DNA of 64,000 nucleotides, from contig NZ_JACJKB010000008.1 of NCBI RefSeq assembly GCF_016900375.1, forward strand, positions 1-64,000. Direction: 5' to 3'. This DNA comes from Collinsella tanakaei. Its GTDB lineage: Bacteria; Actinomycetota; Coriobacteriia; Coriobacteriales; Coriobacteriaceae. Positions 16,406 through 27,899 of this stretch are shown here, piece by piece. Within the stretch, counting starts at the first letter, position 1; every line of letters begins with the position of its first letter. The position numbers and the translations under genes were made by a program. Below the pieces are notes generated by a model. It was not told where the DNA came from, searched no databases, and worked only from the letters and a program-made list of their open reading frames with translations.

Positions 16406-17698
16406 TTGAACATCACTTCTGACGTGAAGGACGCCAAGCTCACCGCGACGGTCACCATCCCGGCCGCCGACGTCGACGCTGCCATCAAGAAGGCCTACAA
16501 GGAGGCTGCCAAGAGGTATCGCTTCCCGGGCTTCCGCGCTGGTCATGCGCCCCGTCCCGTTATCGACAACATGCTCGGCGCCGGCGCCGTGCTCGCTCAG
16601 GCCACCAACGACCTGATCGGTGCCAACGAGTCCGCTGTCCTGAACGAGCTCGACATCGTCCCCGTCAAGTCCGGCGACTACGGCAACATCGACGAGATGG
16701 TCAAGGACCACGAGGACTACACCTACACCATCGAGTTCCAGCTCCGTCCGAGCTACGAGCTCAACTCCTATGATCCCGTCGAGATCGAGATGCCTCCCGC
16801 GGAGGTCACCGAGGGCGAGATCGACGCCCAGATCGAGATGCTCATGGGTTATCACGCCTCCTTCAAGGACGCCGAGCGCGCCGTTGCCGAGGGCGACTAC
16901 GTCACCGTCGACATCGAGAACATCAAGAACGCCGAGGCGCTCAACGGCGAGGGCCGCATGGTCGTCGTCGGCTCCGGCAACCTGCCCGCTGCCTTCGATG
17001 AGGGCCTGACCGGCATGAATGTCGACGAGTCCAAGGAGATCTCCTGGACCCCCGAGGTCGAGGGCGCCGAGGAGGCCTCCGTCAAGGTGACCGTCAAGAA
17101 CATCAAGGAGCGCATCCTGCCCGAGCTCACCGACGAGTTCGCCAAGGCCTCCTTCGGCTTCGATGACATCGCCGCCATGCGCGACGCCGTCAAGATCGAG
17201 CTCGACGCCGACAAGACCTCCAAGCTCCCCGGCATCAAGGAGAACCGCGCCGTGGCCAAGCTGGCCGAGCGCCTCGAGGCCGAGAAGATCGACGAGGATT
17301 ACGAGCAGTCCGTCTTCTCCGAGCTGGGTCAGAACTTCCTGCAGAGCCTGTCCGGCCGCGGCATGACCCTCGACGGCTGGCTGAAGACCGCCGGCATGTC
17401 CACCGACGCCTTCCTGGCCGACCTGCACCGTCAGGCCGATGACGTCGCCCGCGAGTCCCTGGCTCTCGACGCTCTGGCCCGCAAGCTCGAGATCGAGGTC
17501 ACCGACGAGGACGTTGACGCCGAGTTCGAGCGCGCCGGCATCCAGGATGTCGAGGCCTCCAAGGCTCAGTTCATCGCCGAGGGCCGCATGCCCGCCGTCC
17601 GCGACTCCATCCGTCGCTCCAAGGCCGTCGACTGGCTGGTCGACAACGCGGTCGTGACCGAGGTCGACGAGTACGCCAAGGCTGACGACGCCGAGTAG
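16406..17698 (+). CDS. tig: Trigger factor
   Basis: 430 residues from a TTG start at 16406, chosen because AGGAGG sits six bases upstream and the protein then begins MNITSDVKDAKLTATV like other trigger factors. The ribosome-binding signature is FPGFRAGHAPRPVI (the GFRxGxxP loop, about residues 45-55). A central FKBP-type prolyl isomerase domain (VAEGDYVTVDIENIKN) and a helical C-terminal chaperone region follow. It binds nascent chains at the ribosome exit. It is the first gene of the tig-clpP-clpX group, an order conserved in many bacteria. The extremely biased codon use fits high expression. Confidence 0.94.
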   Translation: MNITSDVKDAKLTATVTIPAADVDAAIKKAYKEAAKRYRFPGFRAGHAPRPVIDNMLGAGAVLAQATNDLIGANESAVLNELDIVPVKSGDYGNIDEMVKDHEDYTYTIEFQLRPSYELNSYDPVEIEMPPAEVTEGEIDAQIEMLMGYHASFKDAERAVAEGDYVTVDIENIKNAEALNGEGRMVVVGSGNLPAAFDEGLTGMNVDESKEISWTPEVEGAEEASVKVTVKNIKERILPELTDEFAKASFGFDDIAAMRDAVKIELDADKTSKLPGIKENRAVAKLAERLEAEKIDEDYEQSVFSELGQNFLQSLSGRGMTLDGWLKTAGMSTDAFLADLHRQADDVARESLALDALARKLEIEVTDEDVDAEFERAGIQDVEASKAQFIAEGRMPAVRDSIRRSKAVDWLVDNAVVTEVDEYAKADDAE

Positions 17699-17741
17699 GC
17701 TGTCCCCGCAACGGGGTATCATACCGGGAGACCGGATCTGA

Positions 17742-17789
17742 CGTTACGGTGCTTCGACTCCGCGCTTATCGCGGGCGGGCACCGTAACG
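17742..17789 (+). other. Hairpin in the clpP leader
   Basis: CGTTACGGTGC pairs exactly with GCACCGTAACG, with CCGCG/CGCGG stacked inside. No T-run follows, so it is not an obvious terminator. It may stabilise or regulate the clpPX message. A GGTATCATACC palindrome lies just upstream at about 17714. Confidence 0.45.
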
Positions 17790-17825
17790 CGTATGTACGA
17801 CTGAACGCGAAAGGGGAATGCTTCC

Positions 17826-18445
17826 ATGTACCGGATTGATTCCGCGCTCGTGCCCTACGTCATCGAGCAGACGCCGCGCGGCGAGCGCAGCTATGACATC
17901 TATTCCCGCCTGCTGAACGACCGCATCATCTTCCTGGGCGAGGAGATCAACTCCACGACCGCCAACCTGGTGATCGCGCAGCTGCTCCATCTCGAGAGCC
18001 AGGATGCCGAGAAGGACATCTCCCTGTACATCAACTCGCCCGGCGGCGAGGTGTATTCGGGTCTGGCCATCCTCGACACCATGAACTTCATCAAGCCCGA
18101 CGTGTCCACCATCTGCGTAGGCATGGCGGCGAGCATGGCGGCCGTGCTGCTGGCGAGCGGCGCTAAGGGCAAGCGCTTCTGCCTGCCGAACTCCATGATC
18201 ATGATCCACCAGCCGAGCGGCGGCGCCCAGGGTCAGCAGACCGAGATCGAGATCGCCGCGCGCGAGATCAAGGAGACGCGCCGCAACCTGAACCAGATCC
18301 TGTCCGACGCCACCGGCCAGCCGTTCGAGAAGGTCGAGGCCGACACCGAGCGCGATCACTACATGCGTGCCGCTGCCGCCCTCGAGTACGGTCTGGTCGA
18401 CCGCATCGTGACCTCCCGTGCGGCCACCCAGGGAAGCGAGCAGTA

Positions 18446-18446
<1 letters not shown>
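17826..18446 (+). CDS. clpP: ATP-dependent Clp protease proteolytic subunit
   Basis: 206 residues. The serine-protease triad is visible as S103 ([10 protein letters not shown]), H128 ([10 protein letters not shown]) and D177 (TERDHYM). ClpP forms a double-heptamer barrel that degrades proteins fed by ClpX. The start [16 protein letters not shown] fits the usual processed N-terminus region. The last base of its TAA stop is the first base of the clpX start (TAATG), so the two are translated in tandem. Confidence 0.96.
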
Positions 18447-19852
<1,406 letters not shown>

Positions 19853-19878
19853 CCCGGCTCTCGAACAACGGTTGATAA

Positions 19879-19924
19879 GCCCCCGCGGCCTCGACGCGCA
19901 AGCGCCGTGGACGCGGGGGCTTCG
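19879..19924 (+). terminator. clpX terminator
   Basis: AAGCCCCCGC pairs with GCGGGGGCTT over a GC-rich partly paired loop, directly after the clpPX genes. The trailing T-run is short. Confidence 0.65.
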
Positions 19925-20060
19925 TTCTGGCGGGCGGCGGTGCGCAGCGTGCCATCGCTGGTTCCCGCCGCGATGCATGGGGATATCATTTGGCGGGCAC
20001 GGGACGCGCATGGCTGGTAGTATGGAAGCGTATGTTGATCAGACGATGAAGGAGACCCGA

Positions 20061-22087
<2,027 letters not shown>

Positions 22088-22108
22088 GATCAGGGAGGTC
22101 ATCTGAGC

Positions 22109-23014
22109 ATGCGAATCTTCATCACGGGATGCAACGGCCAGCTGGGCTGCGAGCTCAAGCGCCTGCTGTCGTGCGGCATGGCCGAGATCGGCCCCATCCC
22201 TTCGGCCTATGAGGGCGCAAAGGTGCTCGCGGCGGATGTCGACGACCTCGACATCACCGACGCCGCCGCGGTCGACGCGTTTTTTGCCGAGCACGCCTTC
22301 GACGTGGTGATCAATGGCGCCGCCTACACGAACGTCGACGGCTGCGAGGCGAACGAGGAGCTCGCCTATGCCGTCAACGCCGAGGGACCGCGCAACCTCG
22401 CGCGCGCCTGCGCCGCGCAGGGCGCCAAGCTCGTGCACGTGTCCACCGACTACGTGTTCCCGGGCACCGAGGCGGGGGAGCGCACCGAGGAGGATCAAAC
22501 CGACCCGGTGAGCGCCTACGGCCGCACGAAGCTCGCCGGCGAGCGTGCCGTGCTCGAGACCTGGGAGAAGTCGTTCGTGGTCCGCACCGCCTGGCTGTAC
22601 GGCTATGTGGGCAAGAACTTCGTCAAGACGATGCTGCGCCTGGCAGACAGCCTGGGTGCGCTCACGGTCGTGGCCGACCAGCTGGGCAACCCCACGTCGG
22701 CAAACGACCTCGCCTACGAGCTGCTCAAGATCGCGCTCACCGACGACTACGGCATCTACCACTGCACGAACAACGGCATCTGCTCCTGGGCCGACTTCGC
22801 CCGCGCCATCGTGGAGCGCGCTGGCTACGACCCGGCGATCGTGACGTCGTGCACCTCCGACGAGTACGCCGCCGCGCATCCCGATGCGGCGCGCCGTCCG
22901 GCGTTCTCCGCGCTGGCGAACGCCCATCTGGCTCGCACCGTGGGCGACGAGATGCGCCCGTGGGAGGCCGCGCTCGACACCTATATGGCCAACCTCGAGC
23001 ATCTCGGGGCATGA
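22109..23014 (+). CDS. rfbD: dTDP-4-dehydrorhamnose reductase
   Basis: 301 residues: NAD(P)-binding GCNGQLGCEL, active-site VHVSTDYVFPG and the YGRTKLAGE tyrosine/lysine pair. It performs the last reduction to dTDP-L-rhamnose. GGAGG precedes the ATG. The stop codon overlaps the start of the following glycosyltransferase (ATGA), which suggests that the product is used directly by the downstream transferases. Confidence 0.94.
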   Translation: MRIFITGCNGQLGCELKRLLSCGMAEIGPIPSAYEGAKVLAADVDDLDITDAAAVDAFFAEHAFDVVINGAAYTNVDGCEANEELAYAVNAEGPRNLARACAAQGAKLVHVSTDYVFPGTEAGERTEEDQTDPVSAYGRTKLAGERAVLETWEKSFVVRTAWLYGYVGKNFVKTMLRLADSLGALTVVADQLGNPTSANDLAYELLKIALTDDYGIYHCTNNGICSWADFARAIVERAGYDPAIVTSCTSDEYAAAHPDAARRPAFSALANAHLARTVGDEMRPWEAALDTYMANLEHLGA

Positions 23015-23817
23015 TGGCGATGGCCGACGTCAAGCACGCGTTCGCGGTCTGCGCGTACGGGAAGAGCCCTTATCTGCCCGAATGCCTCGCCTCGCTGGCG
23101 GCGCAGACCTATGGCGACAGCGAGGTGTTCATCGCGACCTCGACCCCGAGCGACTGGCTCTACGACATCGCCAAGTCGTTCGCCCTGCCCGTCTACGTGA
23201 ACACGGGAGCCTCGGGCATCGGGCAGGACTGGAACTTCGCCTATCGCCATGCCCACGCCCGCTATGTGACCATTGCGCATCAGGACGACACCTATGAGCC
23301 CACCTACGCCGAGGCTGCGGTGGCTGCGCTGGATGCCACGCCCGATGCGCTGATCTATTTCAGCGACTACGGCGAGCTGCGTGCCGGCGAGCGCGTGGAC
23401 GACAACCGCCTGTTGCGCGTGAAGCGCACGCTGCTGCGTCCCCTGCGCTGCGCGCCCCGCGCCGCGGCTGCCCGGTGGCGCAAGCGCGCCGCGCTGCGTT
23501 TCGGCTCGGCCATCTGCTGCCCGGCCGTCACCTTCAACGTCGAGCGCTGCCCCATGCCGCCGTTCGTGGTGGGCATGAAGTCGAATCTCGATTGGGCGAC
23601 CTGGGAGTCGCTGTCGCGTCTTTCGGGCGCCTTCCTGTACGACCCCGCCGTGCGCATGCACCACCGGATCCACGAGGACTCGGCGACCTCCGAGCTCATC
23701 GCGTCGCATCAGCGCGATGCCGAGGACCTGGCCATGCTCGAGCGCTTCTGGCCCCGTCCCGTAGCCGGCCTCATCGAGCGCTTCTATGCGAAGGGGACTG
23801 AGAGCAATGACCTCTGA
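23011..23817 (+). CDS. Glycosyltransferase, family 2
   Basis: 268 residues from the ATG at 23011, overlapping rfbD. The GT-A nucleotide-sugar domain is recognisable by the N-terminal AVCAYGKSPYLPECLASLAAQTY and the acidic HQDDTYEP motif (the DXD equivalent). A basic segment near residues 130-170 (RVKRTLLRPLR... RWRKRAALR) is unusual for the family and could bind membrane or acceptor phosphate. It has no transmembrane helix, so it is probably a cytoplasmic or peripheral enzyme adding one sugar of the envelope polysaccharide. Donor and acceptor are unknown; rhamnose is possible given the neighbours. Confidence 0.82.
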   Translation: MMAMADVKHAFAVCAYGKSPYLPECLASLAAQTYGDSEVFIATSTPSDWLYDIAKSFALPVYVNTGASGIGQDWNFAYRHAHARYVTIAHQDDTYEPTYAEAAVAALDATPDALIYFSDYGELRAGERVDDNRLLRVKRTLLRPLRCAPRAAAARWRKRAALRFGSAICCPAVTFNVERCPMPPFVVGMKSNLDWATWESLSRLSGAFLYDPAVRMHHRIHEDSATSELIASHQRDAEDLAMLERFWPRPVAGLIERFYAKGTESNDL

Positions 23818-24796
23818 TCGCGCCGCCGCGCCGCTCGTGTCGGTGCTCATCCCCGTCTACAACGCGGAGCGCTACCTGGCGCGCTGCCTCGACAGCGTGC
23901 TTTCGCAGGACTATCCGAACATCGAGATCGTGGCGGTGGACGACGGCTCGCGTGACGGCTCGCCGGCGCTGCTCGACGCCTATGCCGCCAAGTATCCCGG
24001 GCGCGTTCGGGTCGAGCACCGCGCGAACGGGGGAGTGGCCGCCGCGCGCAACCGCGCGATCGAGCTCGCTGCTGGTGAGTACCTCATGTTCTCCGATAAC
24101 GACGACTATTTCGAGCCGGGATGCGTGACGATGCTCGTCGACGCCGCGCTCGATGCCGATGCGGACCTCGTGTGCGCCGGCTTCCAGCGTCCCGACGAGA
24201 AGGGTGCCATCGTGGACGGGATCATCCCCGATCCGTCATCGGATTGGGCGCCCTATGCCATCGTCGCGGCGTGGGCGAAGATCTTCCGCACCGCGTTCGT
24301 GCGCGAGCATGGCCTGGCCTTCTTCGATACGAATATCGGCGAGGACCTCGTGTTCACGCTGCCCGCCGTCGAGCTGTCGCGTCGCACGGTCGTGCTCGAT
24401 CGCGTGGCGTACAACTGGTTCTACAACACCGAGAGCGTGTCGTCCACGGCGCACCGCACCTCGAGCGGCCTTGCTTTCGAGAAGACGCTCGACGCGCTCA
24501 TTGCCGAGCTCAAGCGGCACGGCCTGTCGGTGTCCGATATGGTGCGGCACTATCTCATCCGGTTCGTGGCGTGGTATCTGATGTACACCTGCCGCGGCGA
24601 CGGCGCCGCCGAGGCTGCGAGGCAGCGCTCGCATTACATCGCCTGGCTCGATGCGAACCTGCCGGGATGGCGGCGCGATCCGTACGCGAAGCCGTCGCAG
24701 CCCGCAAGCGATGCGCTGGCCAACCGGGTTGCCGTCTGGCTGTTCGCGCGCCATCCGCGCCTGTTCGCGCTCGCACAGAGGGCCTACTGCCGGTAA
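23807..24796 (+). CDS. Glycosyltransferase, family 2
   Basis: 329 residues from the ATG at 23807, 11 bp inside the end of the preceding gene. Clear GT-A signature: VSVLIPVYNAERYLARCLDSVLSQDYPNIEIVAVDDGSRDGS, then the metal-binding SDNDDYFEP and the C-terminal catalytic GEDLVFT. The domain takes the first 220 residues. The rest is helical with a weakly hydrophobic stretch (IRFVAWYLMYT). It is the last gene of the rfbA-B-D-GT-GT run and is followed by the bidirectional terminator at 24913. Confidence 0.88.
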   Translation: MTSDRAAAPLVSVLIPVYNAERYLARCLDSVLSQDYPNIEIVAVDDGSRDGSPALLDAYAAKYPGRVRVEHRANGGVAAARNRAIELAAGEYLMFSDNDDYFEPGCVTMLVDAALDADADLVCAGFQRPDEKGAIVDGIIPDPSSDWAPYAIVAAWAKIFRTAFVREHGLAFFDTNIGEDLVFTLPAVELSRRTVVLDRVAYNWFYNTESVSSTAHRTSSGLAFEKTLDALIAELKRHGLSVSDMVRHYLIRFVAWYLMYTCRGDGAAEAARQRSHYIAWLDANLPGWRRDPYAKPSQPASDALANRVAVWLFARHPRLFALAQRAYCR

Positions 24797-24829
24797 GGCG
24801 TGTTAGCCGGGCCTAGCCGGGCCGCCGGC

Positions 24830-24905
24830 GATGTCCGTCTGGTACCGGATGCCCGGAATCGGCCTTCCCAAAGGGCGGAAAACGGACATCTGGTGCTAAA
24901 TGCCC
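24830..24905. repeat. Short palindromic/direct repeat pair
   Basis: GATGTCCGT (24830-24838) is inverted as ACGGACATC (24882-24890), and TCTGGTRCYRRATGCCC occurs twice in direct orientation (24838, 24889). It is a small structured relic of unknown origin just before the shared terminator. Confidence 0.4.
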
Positions 24906-24912
24906 ATACATG

Positions 24913-24956
24913 CCGGGGCCCGCGTGGGAATCGTCCTCCACGCGGGCCCCGGTTTT
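24913..24956. terminator. Bidirectional terminator between convergent units
   Basis: CCGGGGCCCGCGTGG pairs perfectly with CCACGCGGGCCCCGG over a ten-base loop and is followed by TTTT on the + strand. It separates the + strand sugar genes from the - strand DUF2304/glycosyltransferase pair. Confidence 0.85.
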
Positions 24957-25006
24957 CCAGCGGGTAGCCTTCACGGGCTGAGCGCCGGTCAATCTGCGCG
25001 CAGGCG

Positions 25007-25372
25007 CTACTTCTTCTGCTCGAGTTCGCCCATGCGGTCGCGCAGCGAGCGCTCGAGCAGGGCATTTTCCTGAGCGAGCTCGTTCACACGGTGCTTGAGC
25101 AGCGAGATCTCCGAGGAGTTCGCGAACATCTTGGCCATGAGCAGCACGATGATGAACAGGAAGATGAAGTTCGACGGGCTCACGAAGCCGAAGAGGTCGG
25201 AGAAGAAGAACGTGATTTCGGGGAAGACCGCGAGCACGATGAGCAGGCCGGAGAGCGCAACCCAGAAGATGGCGTCGCCCATGAGGACGGTCGACTTGCG
25301 GATGCGCTGCGCCACGAAGGCGAACGCCAGGACCGCGCCGGCGACGAGCAGGATTCTCAATGCGATAGACAT
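25007..25372 (-). CDS. DUF2304 membrane protein
   Basis: 121 residues. Three hydrophobic helices (about 5-20, 32-52 and 65-83), with FFFSDLFGFVSPSNFIFLF as the recognisable DUF2304 core, then a coiled-coil-like tail with heptads (LKHRVNELAQENALLERSLRDRM). DUF2304 proteins nearly always sit beside a dolichyl-phosphate-mannose-synthase-like transferase, which is exactly the case here: the gene lies ten bases after the glycosyltransferase at 25383-26063. A role as membrane partner of that enzyme is inferred. Confidence 0.85.
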   Translation of the reverse strand: MSIALRILLVAGAVLAFAFVAQRIRKSTVLMGDAIFWVALSGLLIVLAVFPEITFFFSDLFGFVSPSNFIFLFIIVLLMAKMFANSSEISLLKHRVNELAQENALLERSLRDRMGELEQKK

Positions 25373-25382
25373 GTGCGGGCAC

Positions 25383-26063
25383 CTACCTTAGCCACTGGAA
25401 CAGAAGGATGGACAGGCACGTGCGGCCCATGTAGCTCACGATATGCGGCAGGTCTAAGTAGCTCGTGCCGCCCTGGCGCTCCTGCATCTTGGCGGGGATC
25501 TCGACGATCGTCTTGTGCTTGCGGGCCATGAGCGCCACGGTGTCGGGCTCGGGCGCGATGTCGAAATCCTTGGTGAAGTGCTCGATCATGTTTCTGTTGA
25601 ACAGGCGCATGCCGCTCGTGGGGTCGGTGATCGTGGTGCCGGTCGTGAGTTTGATGAGCGCCGTGATGAGTCGCTGGCCCACGCCGCGCGCGCCGGTGGG
25701 CTTCGTGCCGTCGAGGAAGCGCGAGGCGATCACGATGTCGGCGTCGTGCTCCTGCATCGCCGCGGCGAGCTTGGGGATGTATGAGGGCAGGTGCTGCCCG
25801 TCGGCATCGAACTGGACCACCGCGTCGTAGCCGTTGCGGTAGGCGTACTTCATGCCGCAGCGGAACGCCGAGGTGAGGCGCGTGTTGATGGGCAGCGACA
25901 CGTAGCTGAAGCCGTGCGCACGGCACAGGTCGGCCGTCGCGTCCTTCGAGCCGTCGTTGACGACGAGGTAATCGATATCGGGACATTCGCGGCGAAGCCA
26001 ATCGACCGTGTCGACGATGCATTCTTGCTCGTTGTAGGCTGGGATGACCGCCAGGATCTTCAT
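25383..26063 (-). CDS. Glycosyltransferase family 2, polyprenyl-phosphate hexose synthase type
   Basis: 226 residues of the DPM1/UPP-glycosyltransferase type: ILAVIPAYNEQECIVDTV, LVVNDGSKDAT, the metal motif QFDADGQH and TDPTSGMRLFNR. It probably moves a hexose from a nucleotide to undecaprenyl phosphate on the cytoplasmic face; the DUF2304 protein downstream would help to hold or flip the product. The start is the ATG at 26063, with the ribosome site AGAAAG upstream on the - strand. It diverges from rfbC, sharing a 187-bp regulatory space. Confidence 0.87.
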   Translation of the reverse strand: MKILAVIPAYNEQECIVDTVDWLRRECPDIDYLVVNDGSKDATADLCRAHGFSYVSLPINTRLTSAFRCGMKYAYRNGYDAVVQFDADGQHLPSYIPKLAAAMQEHDADIVIASRFLDGTKPTGARGVGQRLITALIKLTTGTTITDPTSGMRLFNRNMIEHFTKDFDIAPEPDTVALMARKHKTIVEIPAKMQERQGGTSYLDLPHIVSYMGRTCLSILLFQWLR

Positions 26064-26250
26064 CGTGAGGGTGCTTTCTTTTGTGGGCTTACCGTCGTGA
26101 GCTGGTCACGGCCAAAATGGTACCACATGCGTACGACACTGCCGCAGGTGCGAAGGCGCGCACCACACCGTGCATATCTTTTGGAGGGTACGGGCGCTGG
26201 CGCGGCCGGCGCGTATACTGTCATAGGTACATTCGAGGTGGAGGGACCCT

Positions 26251-26838
26251 ATGGCAGAGTCTGTGAAGTCAGGTAATTTCACGTTCATCCCGACGAGCAT
26301 CGAGGGGGTCGTCCTGGTGGACTGCACGTCCTATGGCGACCAGCGCGGCTCGTTCATGGAGACGTACAAGCGCTCCGATTTCGTCGCGGGCGGCATCGAC
26401 ACGACGTTCGTGCAGGACAACCAGTCCATGAGCACGAAGGGCGTCCTGCGTGGCCTCCACTTCCAGATCAACCATCCCCAGGCAAAGCTCGTGCGCGTCA
26501 TCTCGGGCGAGGTATTCGACGTCTGCGTCGACCTGCGTCCGGGCAGCCCCACGCTTGGTGCCTGGGAGGGCGCCCTTCTCACGGGCGAGAACCATCGCCA
26601 GCTGTACATCCCGCACGGCTTCGCGCACGGGTTCTTCGTGCTGAGCGACACCGCGACCTTCGCCTACAAGTGCGACGACGAGTACCATCCCAACGACGAG
26701 GGCGGCCTCATGTGGGACGACCCCGAGATCGGCATCGACTGGCCGATCCCCGAGGGCATCACCCCCGTGCTCTCCGACAAGGACCGCCGCCATCCGACCT
26801 TCGCCGTCTGGTGCGAGGCCAACGGGGTGGAGCGATGA
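26251..26838 (+). CDS. rfbC: dTDP-4-dehydrorhamnose 3,5-epimerase
   Basis: 195 residues. The cupin core has the catalytic histidine in GVLRGLHFQ, and VRVISGEVFDVCVDLRPGSPT plus LYIPHGFAHGFFVLSD are conserved in RmlC. It completes the dTDP-rhamnose pathway together with rfbA, B and D at 20-23 kb. GGAGGG precedes the ATG, and TATACT at 26214-26219 is a likely -10 box. The gene overlaps the next glycosyltransferase by four bases (ATGA). Confidence 0.95.
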   Translation: MAESVKSGNFTFIPTSIEGVVLVDCTSYGDQRGSFMETYKRSDFVAGGIDTTFVQDNQSMSTKGVLRGLHFQINHPQAKLVRVISGEVFDVCVDLRPGSPTLGAWEGALLTGENHRQLYIPHGFAHGFFVLSDTATFAYKCDDEYHPNDEGGLMWDDPEIGIDWPIPEGITPVLSDKDRRHPTFAVWCEANGVER

Positions 26839-27836
26839 AGATCGTCGAGAACACCGAGCTGCTCTCCGCCGAGCCGGTCGTCAGCATCCTGTGCATCACC
26901 TTCAACCAGATCGACTACATCGCCGACGCCCTCGACAGCTTCCTTGCCCAGGACATCGACGTGCCGGTCGAGATCCTGGTGAACGACGACTGCTCGACCG
27001 ACGGCACAACCGACGTGCTGCTGGACTACCAGCGTCGCCGTCCGGACGTGTTCCGCATCGTCACCCATGAGGAGAACCAGTACTCCCTCGGCTTCAGCCC
27101 CATGGGGCAGTTCCTCGTGCCGCTCGCGCGCGGCCGCTTCATCGCCATGTGCGAGGGCGACGATTACTGGACCGATCCCACCAAGCTCTCCCGTCAGCTC
27201 AAGGTGATGCAGGAGCGCCCGGAGATCGCCGCCTGCGTGCACGCCAACGACAACGTGCAGGCGGCCACGAAGCACCGCATCTCGACCGTGCGCTATGCCC
27301 AGGGCGACTGCATGATCTCCCTTGCCGACATCACGTCGCGCTCGCAGTGCTATGCGACGAACAGCCTGTTCGTGCGCGCCGAGGCCATGCGCGCCTACCA
27401 CGAGTCGTCGTTTTTTACCCTGCGCGCCGATGGCGACCACAAGATGCTCGTGCACTTCGGCCTCATCGGCGGCGGCATCTACTACCTCGACCGCGTGATG
27501 AGCGCCTACCGCGTGCTCTCCAAGAACTCCGTCAACCGCTCCATGCTGCTGGGCGGTGACACCTCGGGCGTGGCCAAGAAGAAGCACGACAACCGCGTCG
27601 AGCTGCTCCAGCTTGCCGATAACGAGACGAACGGAGCCTATCACGACGCCATCGAGCGCGGTATCGACTGCATCCACTACGCCTACTACCGCGACATCCG
27701 CGACCTGCGCACCCTGCGCCGCCGCTGGCCCGAGCGCCTGAAGGCGGAGGGCTTCCTCGCGAAGGTCGACCTGCACCTGTACACCTATGCGCGCCCGCTC
27801 CACAAGCTCGCGCTCAAGGTGTACTGCAAGCTCTAG
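26835..27836 (+). CDS. Glycosyltransferase, family 2
   Basis: 333 residues from the ATG at 26835, overlapping the end of rfbC. VSILCITFNQIDYIADALDSFLAQ and VEILVNDDCSTDGT mark the GT-A domain, and CEGDDYWTD supplies the DXD-type metal site. The C-terminal third is helical and basic. It is coupled to the rhamnose epimerase, so a rhamnosyltransferase is possible, but the donor is not determined. It is followed by the flippase after a 63-bp gap. Confidence 0.88.
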   Translation: MKIVENTELLSAEPVVSILCITFNQIDYIADALDSFLAQDIDVPVEILVNDDCSTDGTTDVLLDYQRRRPDVFRIVTHEENQYSLGFSPMGQFLVPLARGRFIAMCEGDDYWTDPTKLSRQLKVMQERPEIAACVHANDNVQAATKHRISTVRYAQGDCMISLADITSRSQCYATNSLFVRAEAMRAYHESSFFTLRADGDHKMLVHFGLIGGGIYYLDRVMSAYRVLSKNSVNRSMLLGGDTSGVAKKKHDNRVELLQLADNETNGAYHDAIERGIDCIHYAYYRDIRDLRTLRRRWPERLKAEGFLAKVDLHLYTYARPLHKLALKVYCKL

Positions 27837-27899
27837 CGCACGGCGGGAGCCGCAGGGTGCCATCGCCCGCGCGGCTGACGCTCGGAAAGGTTGTTGATT

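Noticed and set aside
23786-23806. Earlier start for the second glycosyltransferase
   Set aside because: The ATG at 23807 fits the GT2 N-terminus better and has AAGGGG upstream.
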